Of a DNA stretch of 64,000 nucleotides, positions 32,649 through 41,924 are shown in pieces; the first letter of the stretch is position 1; each line of letters starts with the position of its first letter. The position numbers and the translations under genes are program-made. Where the stretch lies: positions 59,533 through 123,532 of the forward strand of contig CANJGB010000007.1 of NCBI GenBank assembly GCA_947473805.1, written 5' to 3'. The DNA is from Alphaproteobacteria bacterium. GTDB lineage: Bacteria > Pseudomonadota > Alphaproteobacteria > Ferrovibrionales > Ferrovibrionaceae. The notes below the pieces were generated by a model, which was not told where the DNA came from, made no database searches, and saw nothing but the letters and a program-made list of their open reading frames with translations.

Positions 32649-33643
32649 GCGACCCCGGCCCGCAACAGGTCGTGAATGTGCAGGATGCCGACCGGACGCT
32701 CGGCCTCGACCACGAACAGCGACGTGATGTTGCGGGCGTTCATCTTGGCCAGCGCCTCGGCGCCCAGCGCGCCGGGACGGATGGTCTGCGGCTGCCGCGT
32801 CATCACCGTGTCGACGCGCTGGTTCAACAGGTCGTTGTCCATGTGGCGGCGCAGATCGCCGTCGGTGACGATACCGGCCAGCTTGCCGTCGTCCCCCACC
32901 ACGCCGACGCAGCCAAACCGCTTCGTCGTCATGATCAGCAACGCCTCGCGCATCCCGGTATCGGGCGCGACCAGCGGCAGTTCCTCGCCGTCATGCATGA
33001 CGTCGCCGACCTTGATCAGGGTCTGGCCCAGCTTGCCGCCGGGATGCAGGACCTGGAACTGTTCCGAGGTAAAGCCGCGCCGCTCCAGCAGCGTGATGGC
33101 CAGTGCATCGCCCAGGCCCAGCATCATGGTGGTCGATGTCGTGGGGGCCAGGCCCAGCGGGCAGGCCTCGGGCACCGCCGGCAGGATCAGCGCGATATCG
33201 GCCTGGTCCGACAGGGTCGAGCGGCTGCGGCCGACAATGCCGATCAACGGGATGCTGAACCTTTTGGCGTGGGCGATCAGGTCCGACAGTTCGGCCGTCT
33301 CGCCGGAATTGGACAGGCACAACAGGGCGTCGCCGGCGACGATCATGCCTAGGTCGCCGTGGCTGGCCTCGGCCGGGTGGACAAAGGTGGCCGGCGTGCC
33401 GGTCGATGCCATGGTCGCGGCAATCTTGCGGGCGACATGGCCGCTCTTGCCCATGCCCGACACCACGACGCGGCCGGTGACCTGCTGCAGGGTCGCCACG
33501 GCGCGTTCGAACGCGCCGTCCAGGCTTTGGGCCAAAGCGCGCAGCGCCTCTGATTCCAGCAGCAGGACGCGGCGCGCGGCCGTCAGGTCGGCTGAGTCCG
33601 TCGCCGGGGTCGCCACAGGGGTGGTGGCTGCACGCTGGGACAA
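32645..33643 (-). CDS. kdsD: arabinose-5-phosphate isomerase KdsD (KpsF/GutQ)
   Basis: A 332-residue enzyme converting ribulose-5-phosphate to arabinose-5-phosphate for Kdo synthesis. The SIS domain (about 40-190) carries VSGMGKSGHVARKIAATMAS, FVHPAEASHGDLGMI and SNSGETAEL. Two CBS domains follow (about 210-332) with MTTKRFGCVGVVGDDGKLAG and TSLFVVEAERPVGILHIHDL. It heads the run kdsD-lptC-lptA-lptB, tying Kdo supply to LPS export. Confidence 0.96.
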   Translation of the reverse strand: MSQRAATTPVATPATDSADLTAARRVLLLESEALRALAQSLDGAFERAVATLQQVTGRVVVSGMGKSGHVARKIAATMASTGTPATFVHPAEASHGDLGMIVAGDALLCLSNSGETAELSDLIAHAKRFSIPLIGIVGRSRSTLSDQADIALILPAVPEACPLGLAPTTSTTMMLGLGDALAITLLERRGFTSEQFQVLHPGGKLGQTLIKVGDVMHDGEELPLVAPDTGMREALLIMTTKRFGCVGVVGDDGKLAGIVTDGDLRRHMDNDLLNQRVDTVMTRQPQTIRPGALGAEALAKMNARNITSLFVVEAERPVGILHIHDLLRAGVA

Positions 33644-33785
33644 ATACTGCTCCTCGCGAGGGCGGCCGGTTTGGCGCCCTTAAACAAGATTCATGCCAAT
33701 TATGGGGTTTCCCGGCGCGGAATTCAATTTTTACCGCACCGCAAAATCCGACTAGGCGGATTCAGACCCGATCCGGGTCCGGGTC

Positions 33786-34400
33786 TTAATGGGCGAATAT
33801 GTCCATTTCTGGCCAGCCGGTCAGGTCGAGGATCGCCCGGCTGGGCAGGAAATCGAAACAGGCTCTGGCCAGTTCGGTGCGGCCTTCGCGGGCCAGCATG
33901 GCGTCCAGCTTGTCGGCCATCTGGTGCAGGTACAGCACGTCCGAGGCCGCATACTTCATCTGCGCCTCGGTCAGGTCGCGCGCGCCCCAGTCCGACGACT
34001 GTTCCTGCTTGGAAATCTCGACCCCGATCAGGTCGCGGCACAGGTCCTTGAGACCGTGCTTGTCGGTGAAGGTGCGTGTCAGCTTCGAGGCGATCTTGGT
34101 GCAGTAGACCGGCGCGCAGGTAACACCCAGCGCGTTCTTCAGCGCGGCGATGTCAAAGCGGGCGAAATGGAACAGCTTGACCGTCTTGGGATCGGTCAGC
34201 ATGCGCTTCAGGTTCGGCGCGTCGTATTTGCTGGGATGGCGGAACTGCACCAGGTGCACTTCGCCGTCACCGGCCGACAGCTGCACCAGGCAAAGCCTGT
34301 CCCGGTGCGGGTTCAGGCCCATCGTCTCGGTGTCGATGGCGACCCGCGGACCGAGCTCCAGTCCCGCGGGCAGATCGTTCTGATGGAGATGAATGGCCAA
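33786..34400 (-). CDS. ribonuclease D-like 3'-5' exonuclease
   Basis: A 204-residue DEDDy exonuclease: ExoI has IDTET (Asp23, Glu25), ExoII has FARFD (Asp83), ExoIII has YAASD (Tyr150, Asp154). It lacks the HRDC domain of full RNase D, like the short alphaproteobacterial homologues. It probably trims tRNA or other RNA 3' ends. It lies just after the tRNA-Leu gene on the same strand (28 bases), so co-transcription is possible. Confidence 0.93.
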   Translation of the reverse strand: MAIHLHQNDLPAGLELGPRVAIDTETMGLNPHRDRLCLVQLSAGDGEVHLVQFRHPSKYDAPNLKRMLTDPKTVKLFHFARFDIAALKNALGVTCAPVYCTKIASKLTRTFTDKHGLKDLCRDLIGVEISKQEQSSDWGARDLTEAQMKYAASDVLYLHQMADKLDAMLAREGRTELARACFDFLPSRAILDLTGWPEMDIFAH

Positions 34401-34427
34401 TCGACGATCCGCTGTTGCAGCGATCCA

Positions 34428-34514
34428 TGGTGCCCAGAATAGGACTCGAACCTACACGACCTTTCGGCCACTAGCACCTGAAGCTAGCGCGTCTACCAAT
34501 TCCGCCATCTGGGC
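34428..34514 (-). tRNA. tRNA-Leu (CAG)
   Basis: Read on the minus strand: acceptor GCCCAGA pairs with TCTGGGC; the D-arm starts TGGCGGAATTGGTAGACGC; anticodon stem CTAGC/GCTAG around TTCAGGT gives anticodon CAG. There is a long variable arm (TGGCCGAAAGGTCGT region) as expected for leucine, and T-arm TAGG-TTCGAGT-CCTA. CCA is encoded; 87 bases. A TTGACC hexamer lies upstream. Confidence 0.97.
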
Positions 34515-34719
34515 ATCGGGTTGGAGGGGCAGTGCTTACCGTCACGCCTTACGCAGGTCAAGCGCCAAGCCCCTCCGCGCGAAAGGTTTCTTGTGGGTAT
34601 TCTTTTTCGCCACCCGGTGGCCGGCTGGCCTCGCCTCGGCTGGCATCTGTCGATGTGGGATTTCCTGAAAGCTCTGGCGCTAGGTAGCAAACGCACTTCG
34701 CCTGATTTAGGCTCGGATT
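34515..34719. other. gene-poor stretch upstream of tRNA-Leu
   Basis: Only short overlapping frames are present, and none has a convincing ribosome site or family likeness. It must contain the tRNA-Leu promoter (minus strand). A candidate -35 TTGACC lies near 34560 read in reverse, but the matching -10 is poor. Confidence 0.4.
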
Positions 34720-34860
34720 ATGGGGTCATCGTCCGTAATGCACTGGGTCGCAATCATCGCTGCCGTAGCGGTCATATTTTGGCTTGGTACGGCGCAAATG
34801 CGAAAGTGTGACCGGGAATCCAAGCGTGACGGCGTTAAGCCACCGCCTTGGGACGTGTAA
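34720..34860 (+). CDS. possible small membrane protein
   Basis: A 46-codon frame starting at ATG 34720 (or the in-frame ATG at 34738). It has a single hydrophobic helix (VMHWVAIIAAVAVIFWLGTA) followed by a charged, proline-ending tail (MRKCDRESKRDGVKPPPWDV). The composition is what a real single-pass protein would show: helix, positive flank, polar tail. There is no good Shine-Dalgarno and another open frame overlaps it, so this is tentative. No family recognised. Confidence 0.35.
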   Translation: MGSSSVMHWVAIIAAVAVIFWLGTAQMRKCDRESKRDGVKPPPWDV

Positions 34861-35264
34861 CTGCCACCGATGCGACTGGGCGTCCGTACCAGCAGGTTTC
34901 ATAACGCTGAACTCAAGCCTCCACCGCCCTGAAAATAATAGGATTAATGTCTTTTAATCTGGTTCTGGCGCCCCATCTTTAGGTTTGGCTTTCGGACATG
35001 GCCGGCGGCGGCTGGGATGCGCAATGGGTGACAAGAGTGGTTTTTAGGGTGCGCTGACATGCGCACGAGCGTCGGAATAGGGACTGATAAGCTCCAATAA
35101 GGCCCCCTAAGCTCCTTTAAGGACCGTTTCCACGGGTGCAGCCAGCCAAATCAAGAGCTTGGCAACGCGCCCGGAAATTTTTTCGCCGCCTGGAACGGTG
35201 GCGCGGCTTGATCGCCGGGTAGGCGGGTGGCACAACGGGTATCAATGCGTCGGGGGTTGATCTG
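34861..35264. other. 404-base region without a recognisable gene
   Basis: Parts are less GC-rich than the surroundings (for example AAAATAATAGGATTAATGTC near 34930). Near 35090-35125 there are short repeated motifs of the type TAAGCTCC and TAAGGxCC. No coding frame with normal codon use, no RNA fold I can name, and no mobile-element features were seen. Confidence 0.5.
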
Positions 35265-36215
35265 ATGTCTCTCGGTCTGGTGACGGTGTTTGGCGGCGGC
35301 GGTTTCGCCGGCAGCTATCTGGTCAAGCGCCTCGCGGCGCAGGGCGTCCGTGTGCGCGTCGCGCAGCGCCGCCCCGACGAGGCCCTGTTCCTCAAGCCTA
35401 TGGGCGGCGTCGGCCAGATCGACCTGGTCCAGGCGAACCTGCGCAATCCGCCGTCCATCGCCCGCGCCGTGGCCGGCGCCGATGCGGTGGTGATCAGCGT
35501 CGGTGTGCTGAATTCCTCTGGCGCCCAGACTTTCCAGGCCGTGCACGTGCGCGGGCCGGCGCTGATTGCGCGGGCTGCGGCTGCGGCCGGCGTGAAGAAA
35601 CTGGTGCATATCTCGGCGCTGGGCGCATCGGCGGAGTCGGAATCCGAATATGCCCGCAGCAAGGCCGCGGGCGAGGTTGCGGTGCGCGAGGCATTTCCGT
35701 CCGCCACCATCGTGCGTCCCTCGGTCCTGTTCGGGCCTGAGGATGGCTTCTTCAACCGCTTTGCCAATCTCGCGCGCTACTCGCCGGTCCTGCCGCTGTT
35801 CGGCGGCGGGCAGAGCAAGATGCAGCCGCTCTATGTCGCCGACCTCGCCGATGCGCTGGTCGCCGCCCTCACCCGGCCTGATGCTGCCGGCAAGACCTAC
35901 GAACTGGGCGGCCCGCGCACCTACACGTTCGAGCAGCTGATGCGCCTGGTGACCGAGGTCACCTGCCGGCGCCGCCTGTTCGTGCCCGTGCCGGCCTTCG
36001 CCGCCATGGCGCTGGCGACGGTCACCGGTCTGCTGCCATTCCCGCCGTTGACCCGCGACCAGATGCGCCAGTTGCTGGTCGACAACGTGGTGTCGCCAGG
36101 TGCGCTGGGTCTGGCCGATCTTGGTGTTGCGCCGACGGCGGCCGAGGGGATTCTGGACTCGTACCTGTTCCGCTATCGGCGCGGCGGGCAGAAGATCGCC
36201 CCCCGCTTCGGCTGA
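35265..36215 (+). CDS. NAD(P)-dependent epimerase, complex I NDUFA9-like family
   Basis: A 316-residue Rossmann-fold protein of the atypical SDR group including NDUFA9. The nucleotide motif VFGGGGFAGSYLVKRL is at 8-23. Also seen are GVGQIDLVQANLRNPPSIARA-like (in parts), VHISALGASAESESEYARSK (active-site-like YxxxK), VVRPSVLFGPEDGFFNRF, and LPLFGGGQSKMQPLYVADLA. NDUFA9 homologues in Alphaproteobacteria accompany respiratory complex I or quinone metabolism. It converges on the BacA-like gene with 3 bases between stops. Confidence 0.92.
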   Translation: MSLGLVTVFGGGGFAGSYLVKRLAAQGVRVRVAQRRPDEALFLKPMGGVGQIDLVQANLRNPPSIARAVAGADAVVISVGVLNSSGAQTFQAVHVRGPALIARAAAAAGVKKLVHISALGASAESESEYARSKAAGEVAVREAFPSATIVRPSVLFGPEDGFFNRFANLARYSPVLPLFGGGQSKMQPLYVADLADALVAALTRPDAAGKTYELGGPRTYTFEQLMRLVTEVTCRRRLFVPVPAFAAMALATVTGLLPFPPLTRDQMRQLLVDNVVSPGALGLADLGVAPTAAEGILDSYLFRYRRGGQKIAPRFG

Positions 36216-36218
36216 ACC

Positions 36219-37019
36219 TCAGCCGTAGATCGTCCAGAACAGGATCGCGCCGATCACGATCTGCACCAGCGCGAACGGCGTGAACCGGTGCCGCTTCAGC
36301 CAGCCGCTCAGCAGCGACAGCACCGCCAGGCCGACCAGCAGACCCACAATTGCGGCCAGCACGGCGTCGAGGTTCAGGCCCGGCCGCGCCAGGTAATCGA
36401 CCACGGCGGTGCCGATCAGCCAGGGCAGCGCGGCGAGGGCGGCAATGCGCACCGCCTCGGGCCGCTCGTAGTCCAGCATCCGGGCCGCGGCGACGGCCAG
36501 CGACAGGCCGCCCAGCAGCGGCACCAGTGCGACCGCGCGGAACAGGCCGATCAGCAGCGCGCCGCCAGCGTCCAGGTGCTCGATCCGCCGGGCCGTCAGG
36601 CCGACCCGGTCGGCGAACCAAAGGAACAGGCCGCCGGCCAGCAGCAGGGCGGCCATGGTCTGGGTCGAATACAGCCAGGCCGGCGCGCCCAGCCTGGCGA
36701 CCGCCACCACGCCGGCCAGCGGCGGCAGGTTGGCAAGGAACAGCATGGCGACAAGGCGGGCGCCGTCTCGGTCTCGCCGCCGGGCCTTGCGGTACAGGCC
36801 CACGGCCATCAGGCCGATGTTGCGGTGGTAGTAGAGCAGGATGGCCAAGGCCGCGCCGGCGGCCACGCCGGCCTGGACCAGCAGGCCTTCGCCCCCGGTC
36901 CAGAACAGCACGCCGGGCAGGCGCGCGTCATCGAAGGCGGCAAGCAGGGGCAGAAGCTGTAGTGCGGCCAGAAGCGCCGCCGGCAGAAGCAAGGAAACCG
37001 ATATCAAGGCGTCCCCCAA
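36219..37019 (-). CDS. BacA/UppP-like membrane protein lacking catalytic motifs
   Basis: A 266-residue protein with about eight membrane segments. It aligns by pattern with undecaprenyl-diphosphatase: LLVQAGVAAGAALAILLYYHR matches the BacA second helix, LDAGGALLIGLFRAVALVP the fifth, and RFTPFALVQIVIGA the last. However, the EGLTEFLPVSSTGH motif of active enzymes is replaced by LQLLPLLAAFDDAR, and PGxSRSG by PLLGGLS. The two glutamates, the serine and the arginine needed for catalysis are therefore absent. It is likely a non-enzymatic or repurposed paralogue. Function unknown. Confidence 0.75.
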   Translation of the reverse strand: MGDALISVSLLLPAALLAALQLLPLLAAFDDARLPGVLFWTGGEGLLVQAGVAAGAALAILLYYHRNIGLMAVGLYRKARRRDRDGARLVAMLFLANLPPLAGVVAVARLGAPAWLYSTQTMAALLLAGGLFLWFADRVGLTARRIEHLDAGGALLIGLFRAVALVPLLGGLSLAVAAARMLDYERPEAVRIAALAALPWLIGTAVVDYLARPGLNLDAVLAAIVGLLVGLAVLSLLSGWLKRHRFTPFALVQIVIGAILFWTIYG

Positions 37020-37070
37020 CGCCGCATGCGGCCCGACATATGGGCCGCCGCCACTATAGCACTGTTTGCG

Positions 37071-37692
37071 TCAGGTCAGCGGCAGCATCACGTGGATGCG
37101 ATAGGCCGGCCGCTCCTGCAGTCGCGCGTACCACGCTTCCAGGTGCGGCATGCTCGGCCGGTCGACCGGCAGGTTGTACCAGCGATAGACCCAGACACCG
37201 GCCGGGATGTCGCCAATGGTGAACTCGCCGCCCGCGACAAAAAGGCGCTGGGCCAGGTGGCGGTCGAGGATGCCCAGCAGCCGCACGGTGTTCTTGTGGG
37301 CGGTCTCCAGCGCCTTGAGGTCGCGCTGCTCGGGGGGGCGTGCGCACATAGCCCAGGAAAAGCTGCGAGATCGCGGGGTTCAGCGCCGAAAGCTGCCAGT
37401 CCATCCACATTTCGGCGCTGGCCCGGCCCGCCGAATCGATCGGCCACAGCACGCCGGCGCCGTAACGCGCACTGAGATAGCGGACGATGGTGTTGCTCTC
37501 CCACAGCGTGACGGGGCCTTCCTGCAGCACCGGCACCAGTCCGTTGGGGTTCATCGCCAGGTATTCCGGCGTGTCGTTGCCGCCGAACGGGCCGCCGACA
37601 TCCAGCCGCTCGTGCCGCAGGCCGAGTTCGCCAATGCACCACATGACCTTCTGGACGTTGCTGGAATTCGGACGCCCCAGGACCTTGATCAT
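37071..37692 (-). pseudogene. glutathione S-transferase family gene, frameshifted in a 7-C tract
   Basis: Start MIKVLGRPNSSNVQKVMWCI, then NGLVPVLQEGPVTLWESNTI (GSH-binding ESNTI motif) and MWMDWQLSALNPAISQLFLG form a normal N-terminal half. At bases 37332-37338 a run of seven C (minus strand) shifts the frame. With six, the sequence would continue TPPEQRDLKALETAHKNTVR, RLFVAGGEFTIGDIPAGVWV and end HVMLPLT at 37071, a complete 206-residue GST. As written it ends early with foreign sequence. It could be a true mutation, phase variation or a sequencing error. Confidence 0.8.
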
Positions 37693-37752
37693 GTGCCTCT
37701 CCCTCCGCGGACACCTGTTTCGGCGCCGCCCATTCCGCTAGACTCCGCCGCC

Positions 37753-38421
37753 ATGCGCAAACTGTACCATCTTTGGCTGTCGCCATACTCGCGTAAGGTC
37801 CGCGTCGTTCTCAAGGAAAAGAACCTCGACTTCGAGCTGGAAGTCGAGAAGGTCTGGGACCGCCGGGACGAGTTCCTGGCCCTGAACCCCGCCGGCACCG
37901 TGCCGGTCCTGATCGAGCATGACGGCCGGGTCCTGGCCGAAAGCACGCCGATCTGCGAGTACCTGGACGAGGTCTATCCCAGCCGGCCGCTGATCGGCTT
38001 CGACCCCTATAGCCGGGCCGAGACCCGCCGCCTGGTCAACTGGTTCGACCTGAAGTTCGGGCCCGAGGCCAGCCAGCCGCTGGTGCACGAAAAGCTGATG
38101 AAGCGCTTCATCGGCCTCGGCGCGCCCGACGCCTCGGCGATCCGCGCGGCCATGTACAACATGCACTACCACCTGGATTACATCGCCTACCTGACCGAGC
38201 GGCGGAAGTGGCTGGCCGGCGACGACTTCAGCCTGGCCGACATCGCCGCCGCCGCGCACCTCTCGTGCCTCGACTATCTCGGCTCGGTGCAGTGGGAGGA
38301 GCATGGCGCGGCCAAGGAATGGTATGCGCGGGTCAAGTCGCGGCCCAGCTTCCGGCCGCTGCTCGGCGACCACATCCCCGGCATGCCGCCGCCGCGGCAC
38401 TATGCCGATCTCGATTTCTGA
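37753..38421 (+). CDS. glutathione S-transferase family protein
   Basis: A 222-residue GST. The thioredoxin-like N-terminal domain has [20 protein letters not shown] (active Ser/Tyr region), [14 protein letters not shown] and the GSH-contact [14 protein letters not shown]. The helical C-terminal domain has [20 protein letters not shown]. Substrate unknown. It diverges from the broken GST gene (60 bases apart) and its end overlaps queG by 20 bases, so the two are co-transcribed. Confidence 0.94.
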   Translation: MRKLYHLWLSPYSRKVRVVLKEKNLDFELEVEKVWDRRDEFLALNPAGTVPVLIEHDGRVLAESTPICEYLDEVYPSRPLIGFDPYSRAETRRLVNWFDLKFGPEASQPLVHEKLMKRFIGLGAPDASAIRAAMYNMHYHLDYIAYLTERRKWLAGDDFSLADIAAAAHLSCLDYLGSVQWEEHGAAKEWYARVKSRPSFRPLLGDHIPGMPPPRHYADLDF

Positions 38422-39532
38422 TCCCGCCGCCGCCAAGGCGGCAATCCGCGACCAGGCGCTGGCGCTCGGCTTCGATGCGGTCGGCTTCGCCAGCCCCCAT
38501 GCGGTGGGGCTGGCGGGCGAACGCCTGCGCAGGTTCCTGGCCGACGGCTTCCATGGCGACATGGACTGGCTGGCGGCGAAGGCCGAACGCCGCGATTCGC
38601 CCAGGGCCCTGTGGCCCGAGGTGCGCTCGGTCGTGATGCTGGGACTGAACTACGGCCCCGCGACCGATCCGCTCGCGGCTCTCGCGCGGACCGACAGCGG
38701 CAACATCTCGGTCTATGCCCAGGGCGCGGACTATCACGACGCGGTCAAGAAGAAGCTGAAGCAGCTGGGCCGCTGGATGGCCGAGCAATCCGGAGCCGGC
38801 ATCAAGGTGTTCGTCGATACGGCGCCTGTGCTGGAAAAGCCGCTCGCCGCCGCTGCCGGCCTCGGCTGGCAGGGCAAGCACACCAACCTCGTCTCGCGCG
38901 AGTTCGGTTCATGGCTGTTCCTCGGCGCGGTGTTCACGACGATCGACCTTGAGCCTGATACAGCCGCCGAGGACGCCTGCGGCACTTGCAGCGCGTGCCT
39001 CGATATCTGCCCGACCAAGGCCTTTCCCGAACCGCGCCGCCTCGATGCGCGACGCTGCATCAGCTACCTGACCATCGAGCATCGCGGCCATATCGCGGCC
39101 GAGTTCCGTGCGGCGATGGGCAACCGCATCTATGGTTGCGACGACTGTCTGGCCGTCTGTCCGTGGAACAAGTTTGCGCAGCGCGCGCGCGAGGCTGCGT
39201 TCCTGCCCCGTGCCGAGTTGACCGCGCCGCGTCTCGCCGATCTTGTGACCCTCGACGATGCCGGCTTCCGCACCATCTTCGCCGGCTCGCCGATCAAGCG
39301 CATCGGCCGCGACCGCTTCGTCCGCAATGTGCTGATCGCCATCGGAAACAGTGGCGCGCCGGAACTGGCGTCCGTGGTCCGCGCGCGCCTCGACGATGCG
39401 TCGCCGCTGGTGCGTGCCATGGCGGTTTGGGCGCTGTCGCGCCTGCTGCCACCGGATGCGTTTGCGTTGCTGAGTGCGGATCAGAAGGACGATGATGCCG
39501 GCGTCCGCGCCGAGTGGGACCGCGCGGCCTAG
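38402..39532 (+). CDS. queG: epoxyqueuosine reductase QueG
   Basis: A 376-residue cobalamin- and Fe-S-dependent enzyme for the last step of queuosine synthesis in tRNA. The catalytic-aspartate motif VDTAPVLEK is at 138-146 (Asp139), then [11 protein letters not shown]. Two 4Fe-4S clusters: [12 protein letters not shown] (193-204) with Cys219, and [13 protein letters not shown] (246-258). A C-terminal HEAT-like repeat ([12 protein letters not shown] onwards) is typical. ATG at 38402 lies inside the end of the upstream GST gene. Confidence 0.96.
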   Translation: MPISISDPAAAKAAIRDQALALGFDAVGFASPHAVGLAGERLRRFLADGFHGDMDWLAAKAERRDSPRALWPEVRSVVMLGLNYGPATDPLAALARTDSGNISVYAQGADYHDAVKKKLKQLGRWMAEQSGAGIKVFVDTAPVLEKPLAAAAGLGWQGKHTNLVSREFGSWLFLGAVFTTIDLEPDTAAEDACGTCSACLDICPTKAFPEPRRLDARRCISYLTIEHRGHIAAEFRAAMGNRIYGCDDCLAVCPWNKFAQRAREAAFLPRAELTAPRLADLVTLDDAGFRTIFAGSPIKRIGRDRFVRNVLIAIGNSGAPELASVVRARLDDASPLVRAMAVWALSRLLPPDAFALLSADQKDDDAGVRAEWDRAA

Positions 39533-40278
39533 TTCTGCTTGACGTCCATCTGCTCGATGGCCTGCCCTGCCGCATCGGCCAGCGGCGAGTTCTGTTCCAG
39601 CAGGCGCACCTTCACGAAGTCGGCGCGCGCGCCCTTGCGGTCGCCCTTCTCCAGCCGCAGCGCACCGCGCTCGAACAGGGCATCGGCGGCATCCGGGTCC
39701 AGCGCCAGCGCCATCTCGGCATCTTCCATGGCGCGGTCCAGGTTGCCGGTGTGGCGGAACGCGGCGGCGCGCAGGGCATAGGCCTCCTCGCTGTCGGGCC
39801 TGACCTGCAGCGCGTGATCGGCATCGCGCAGCGCCTCGTTCCAGTTGCTGCGCGAGGCCAGCGTCCGCGCCCGGTCGATCAGCAGGTCGGCATTGTCGGG
39901 CGTCAGCGACAGGCCGGCGCTGAAGGCGCCATAGGCGCGGTCGGGCTGTTCGGCCAGCAGCCAGGCGTTGCCCGCCTGTCCCAGAACCATCGGTAGCAGG
40001 TCCGATCCGCTGGTCTGCAGGTCCTGCGCCAGCTGTTCCAGCCGCGTCGCGGCCTCGCCATAGCGGCGCAGTTCGACCAGCGCTAGGGCGGCGCAATGCT
40101 GGGCGGGGGCACCGCCGCCATTGTCGCGCCACGACATGGCGGACTCATAGGCTTCGTCCGGCTTGCTCTTCAGCAGCGCGATACAGGCCTTGTAGTTGCG
40201 CTCGCCAGGCATTTGCGGCGTCTGTGCCGCTGCCGTGCCGATCATGGCGAGAAGCAGGAGCGGAATGAGACTTTTCAT
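39529..40278 (-). CDS. secreted tetratricopeptide-repeat protein
   Basis: A 249-residue periplasmic protein: signal peptide [19 protein letters not shown], then several TPR units (about residues 60-235), clearest in [40 protein letters not shown] and [22 protein letters not shown]. TPRs mediate protein contacts; partners are unknown. It overlaps the convergent queG end by four bases. ATG at 40278 was chosen because the longer frame is a shadow of the opposite gene. Confidence 0.88.
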   Translation of the reverse strand: MKSLIPLLLLAMIGTAAAQTPQMPGERNYKACIALLKSKPDEAYESAMSWRDNGGGAPAQHCAALALVELRRYGEAATRLEQLAQDLQTSGSDLLPMVLGQAGNAWLLAEQPDRAYGAFSAGLSLTPDNADLLIDRARTLASRSNWNEALRDADHALQVRPDSEEAYALRAAAFRHTGNLDRAMEDAEMALALDPDAADALFERGALRLEKGDRKGARADFVKVRLLEQNSPLADAAGQAIEQMDVKQN

Positions 40279-40387
40279 GCGCCTTAGACAGTCATGCGGC
40301 CGGCATTTTGGCAAGCCCCGATGCGGTCGCAATTTCGCCGTGAAGAAAGCTACACTGCCGCATCCGAGTTCCCCCATCGGAGGTCCC

Positions 40388-41071
40388 ATGATCAAGCATC
40401 TCGCCGTCCCCGCCACGCTGCTGGCCGTCCTCCTCGCCGCTCCGGTCCAGGCCCAGGTCCTGCCGCGCGAACCCGACAGCGTGACGCTGCAGCTGAATGC
40501 CGAGCAATGGGTGGAAACCGAAACCGCCACCGTGCGCGCCACCGTCGAGGCGGCGTTCCATGGCGGCCAGTCGGGCGCGGTGCGCGACCAGGTGCTGGCA
40601 GCCTTGGCCAAGACCGCGCCGGATGCCAAGTGGCACCTGACCAGCTTCGACCAGCTGGCCGACCCGTCCGGCCTCGAGCGCTGGCGCGTCGTTGGCGAGG
40701 CACGTCTCGGCGAGAAGCAGTTGGCCGGCCTGCGCCAGCGCGCCGAACAGTCCAGCCGCCCCGGCCTGAAGGTCGCCATCGCATCGGTCGATTTTACGCC
40801 GACCCTGGATGAGCGCGAAGCCATCGCCGCGAAGCTGCGCGAGAAGCTTTATGCAGATGTGAAGGCCGAACTGACGCGTCTCAACGCGACCTATCCCGAC
40901 CGCAAGTACCGCGTGCGCAACCTGTCGATCAATACCGGCAGCGAGATGGTGCCGCAGCCGCGCTTCAAGGCGGTGCAGGCCGCCGCGCCCGCCATGGCCG
41001 TGGCGCAGGATGCGGTCAGCGTGTCGCAGAAGATGGTCCTTAACGGATCGGCGGTTCTGGCGACCGATTGA
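40388..41071 (+). CDS. secreted SIMPL/DUF541-like protein
   Basis: A 227-residue protein with signal peptide MIKHLAVPATLLAVLLAAPVQA-Q. The body resembles SIMPL-domain proteins: VTLQLNAEQWVETETATVRA near the start, a middle helix-strand section (GEKQLAGLRQRAEQSSRPGL, then KVAIASVDFTPTLDE) and a last helix with AAKLREKLYADVKAELTRLN. No catalytic motif is seen. Its stop overlaps the ATG of the next gene by one base, so the two are coupled. Confidence 0.75.
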   Translation: MIKHLAVPATLLAVLLAAPVQAQVLPREPDSVTLQLNAEQWVETETATVRATVEAAFHGGQSGAVRDQVLAALAKTAPDAKWHLTSFDQLADPSGLERWRVVGEARLGEKQLAGLRQRAEQSSRPGLKVAIASVDFTPTLDEREAIAAKLREKLYADVKAELTRLNATYPDRKYRVRNLSINTGSEMVPQPRFKAVQAAAPAMAVAQDAVSVSQKMVLNGSAVLATD

Positions 41072-41922
41072 TGCCACGCCTGTTCTGCTTCGGCCTCGGT
41101 TACAGCGCGGCAGTGCTGGTGCGGCGTCTTCGCTCGTTGGGCTGGGACGTCGCCGGCACCGCGCGCAGTGCTGACAAGGTCGCGGCACTTCGCGCGGATG
41201 GTATCCCTGCCTGGAAGTTCGATGGCGACACGGCAATGGCCGATGCCGTCACGGCGCTGGCCGGGGCCACACATGTCCTGGTCTCCGCTGCGCCGGGTGC
41301 GGCGGGCGATCCTGTCTTGCAGCACCACGGTGAAGACCTGCGCCGCCTGCCACACCTCGAATGGGTCGGCTATCTCTCCACCACTGGCGTCTATGGCGAT
41401 CATGGCGGCGCCTGGGTGGACGAGACCTCGCTGCTGAAGCCGCTCTCGGCGCGCAGCCGCGCGCGGGCGGCGGCGGAGACGGCGTGGCTGGCCAGTGGCC
41501 TGGCGGTTCAGGTCTTTCGCCTGGCCGGCATCTACGGCCCGGGCCGCAGCGTCATCGACGACCTGCGCGCCGGCAAGGGCCGCCGCATCGACCGGCCTGG
41601 CCACATGTTCTCGCGCATCCATGTGGAGGACATCGCCACCGTCTTGCAGGCATCGATGCAGTGGCCGAACCCCGGCGCGATCTACAATGTGTGCGACGAC
41701 GAGCCGGCGGAATCTGCTGCCGTCACCGCCTATGCGGCCGAGCTGATCGGCATCGCGCCGCCGCCGCTGGTGCCGCTCGAGGAAGCGAACATGTCGCCGA
41801 TGGCGTTGAGCTTCTGGGCCGACCACAAGCGGGTGCGCAACGACCGTATCAAGTCTGAGCTGGGAGTCCGCTTCGACTATCCGACCTATCGTGAGGGATT
41901 GCAGGCCATCATCGGCCGCTGA
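41071..41922 (+). CDS. SDR-family NAD(P)-binding protein (YeeZ-like)
   Basis: A 283-residue Rossmann protein with FCFGLGYSAAVLVRRL at 5-20 (GxGxxA motif) and VAGTARSADK, then WVGYLSTTGVYGDHGGAWVDE and VFRLAGIYGPGRS, ending in a HVEDIATVL block. This is the short, atypical epimerase-like group (YeeZ/Ybjs type). The Tyr-Lys pair of classical SDRs is not evident. ATG at 41071 overlaps the previous stop; a TTG three bases earlier is possible. It converges on the hydrolase gene. Confidence 0.88.
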   Translation: MPRLFCFGLGYSAAVLVRRLRSLGWDVAGTARSADKVAALRADGIPAWKFDGDTAMADAVTALAGATHVLVSAAPGAAGDPVLQHHGEDLRRLPHLEWVGYLSTTGVYGDHGGAWVDETSLLKPLSARSRARAAAETAWLASGLAVQVFRLAGIYGPGRSVIDDLRAGKGRRIDRPGHMFSRIHVEDIATVLQASMQWPNPGAIYNVCDDEPAESAAVTAYAAELIGIAPPPLVPLEEANMSPMALSFWADHKRVRNDRIKSELGVRFDYPTYREGLQAIIGR

Positions 41923-41924
41923 AC

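Noticed and set aside
34428..34514. tRNA-Leu as an integration site of a genomic island
   Set aside because: The gene-poor region lies on the 5' side of the tRNA, no integrase is present, and no duplicated 3' tRNA end was seen.
34521..34811. 96-residue frame after tRNA-Leu
   Set aside because: No ribosome site, no domain, and it overlaps the better small-membrane-protein candidate in another frame.
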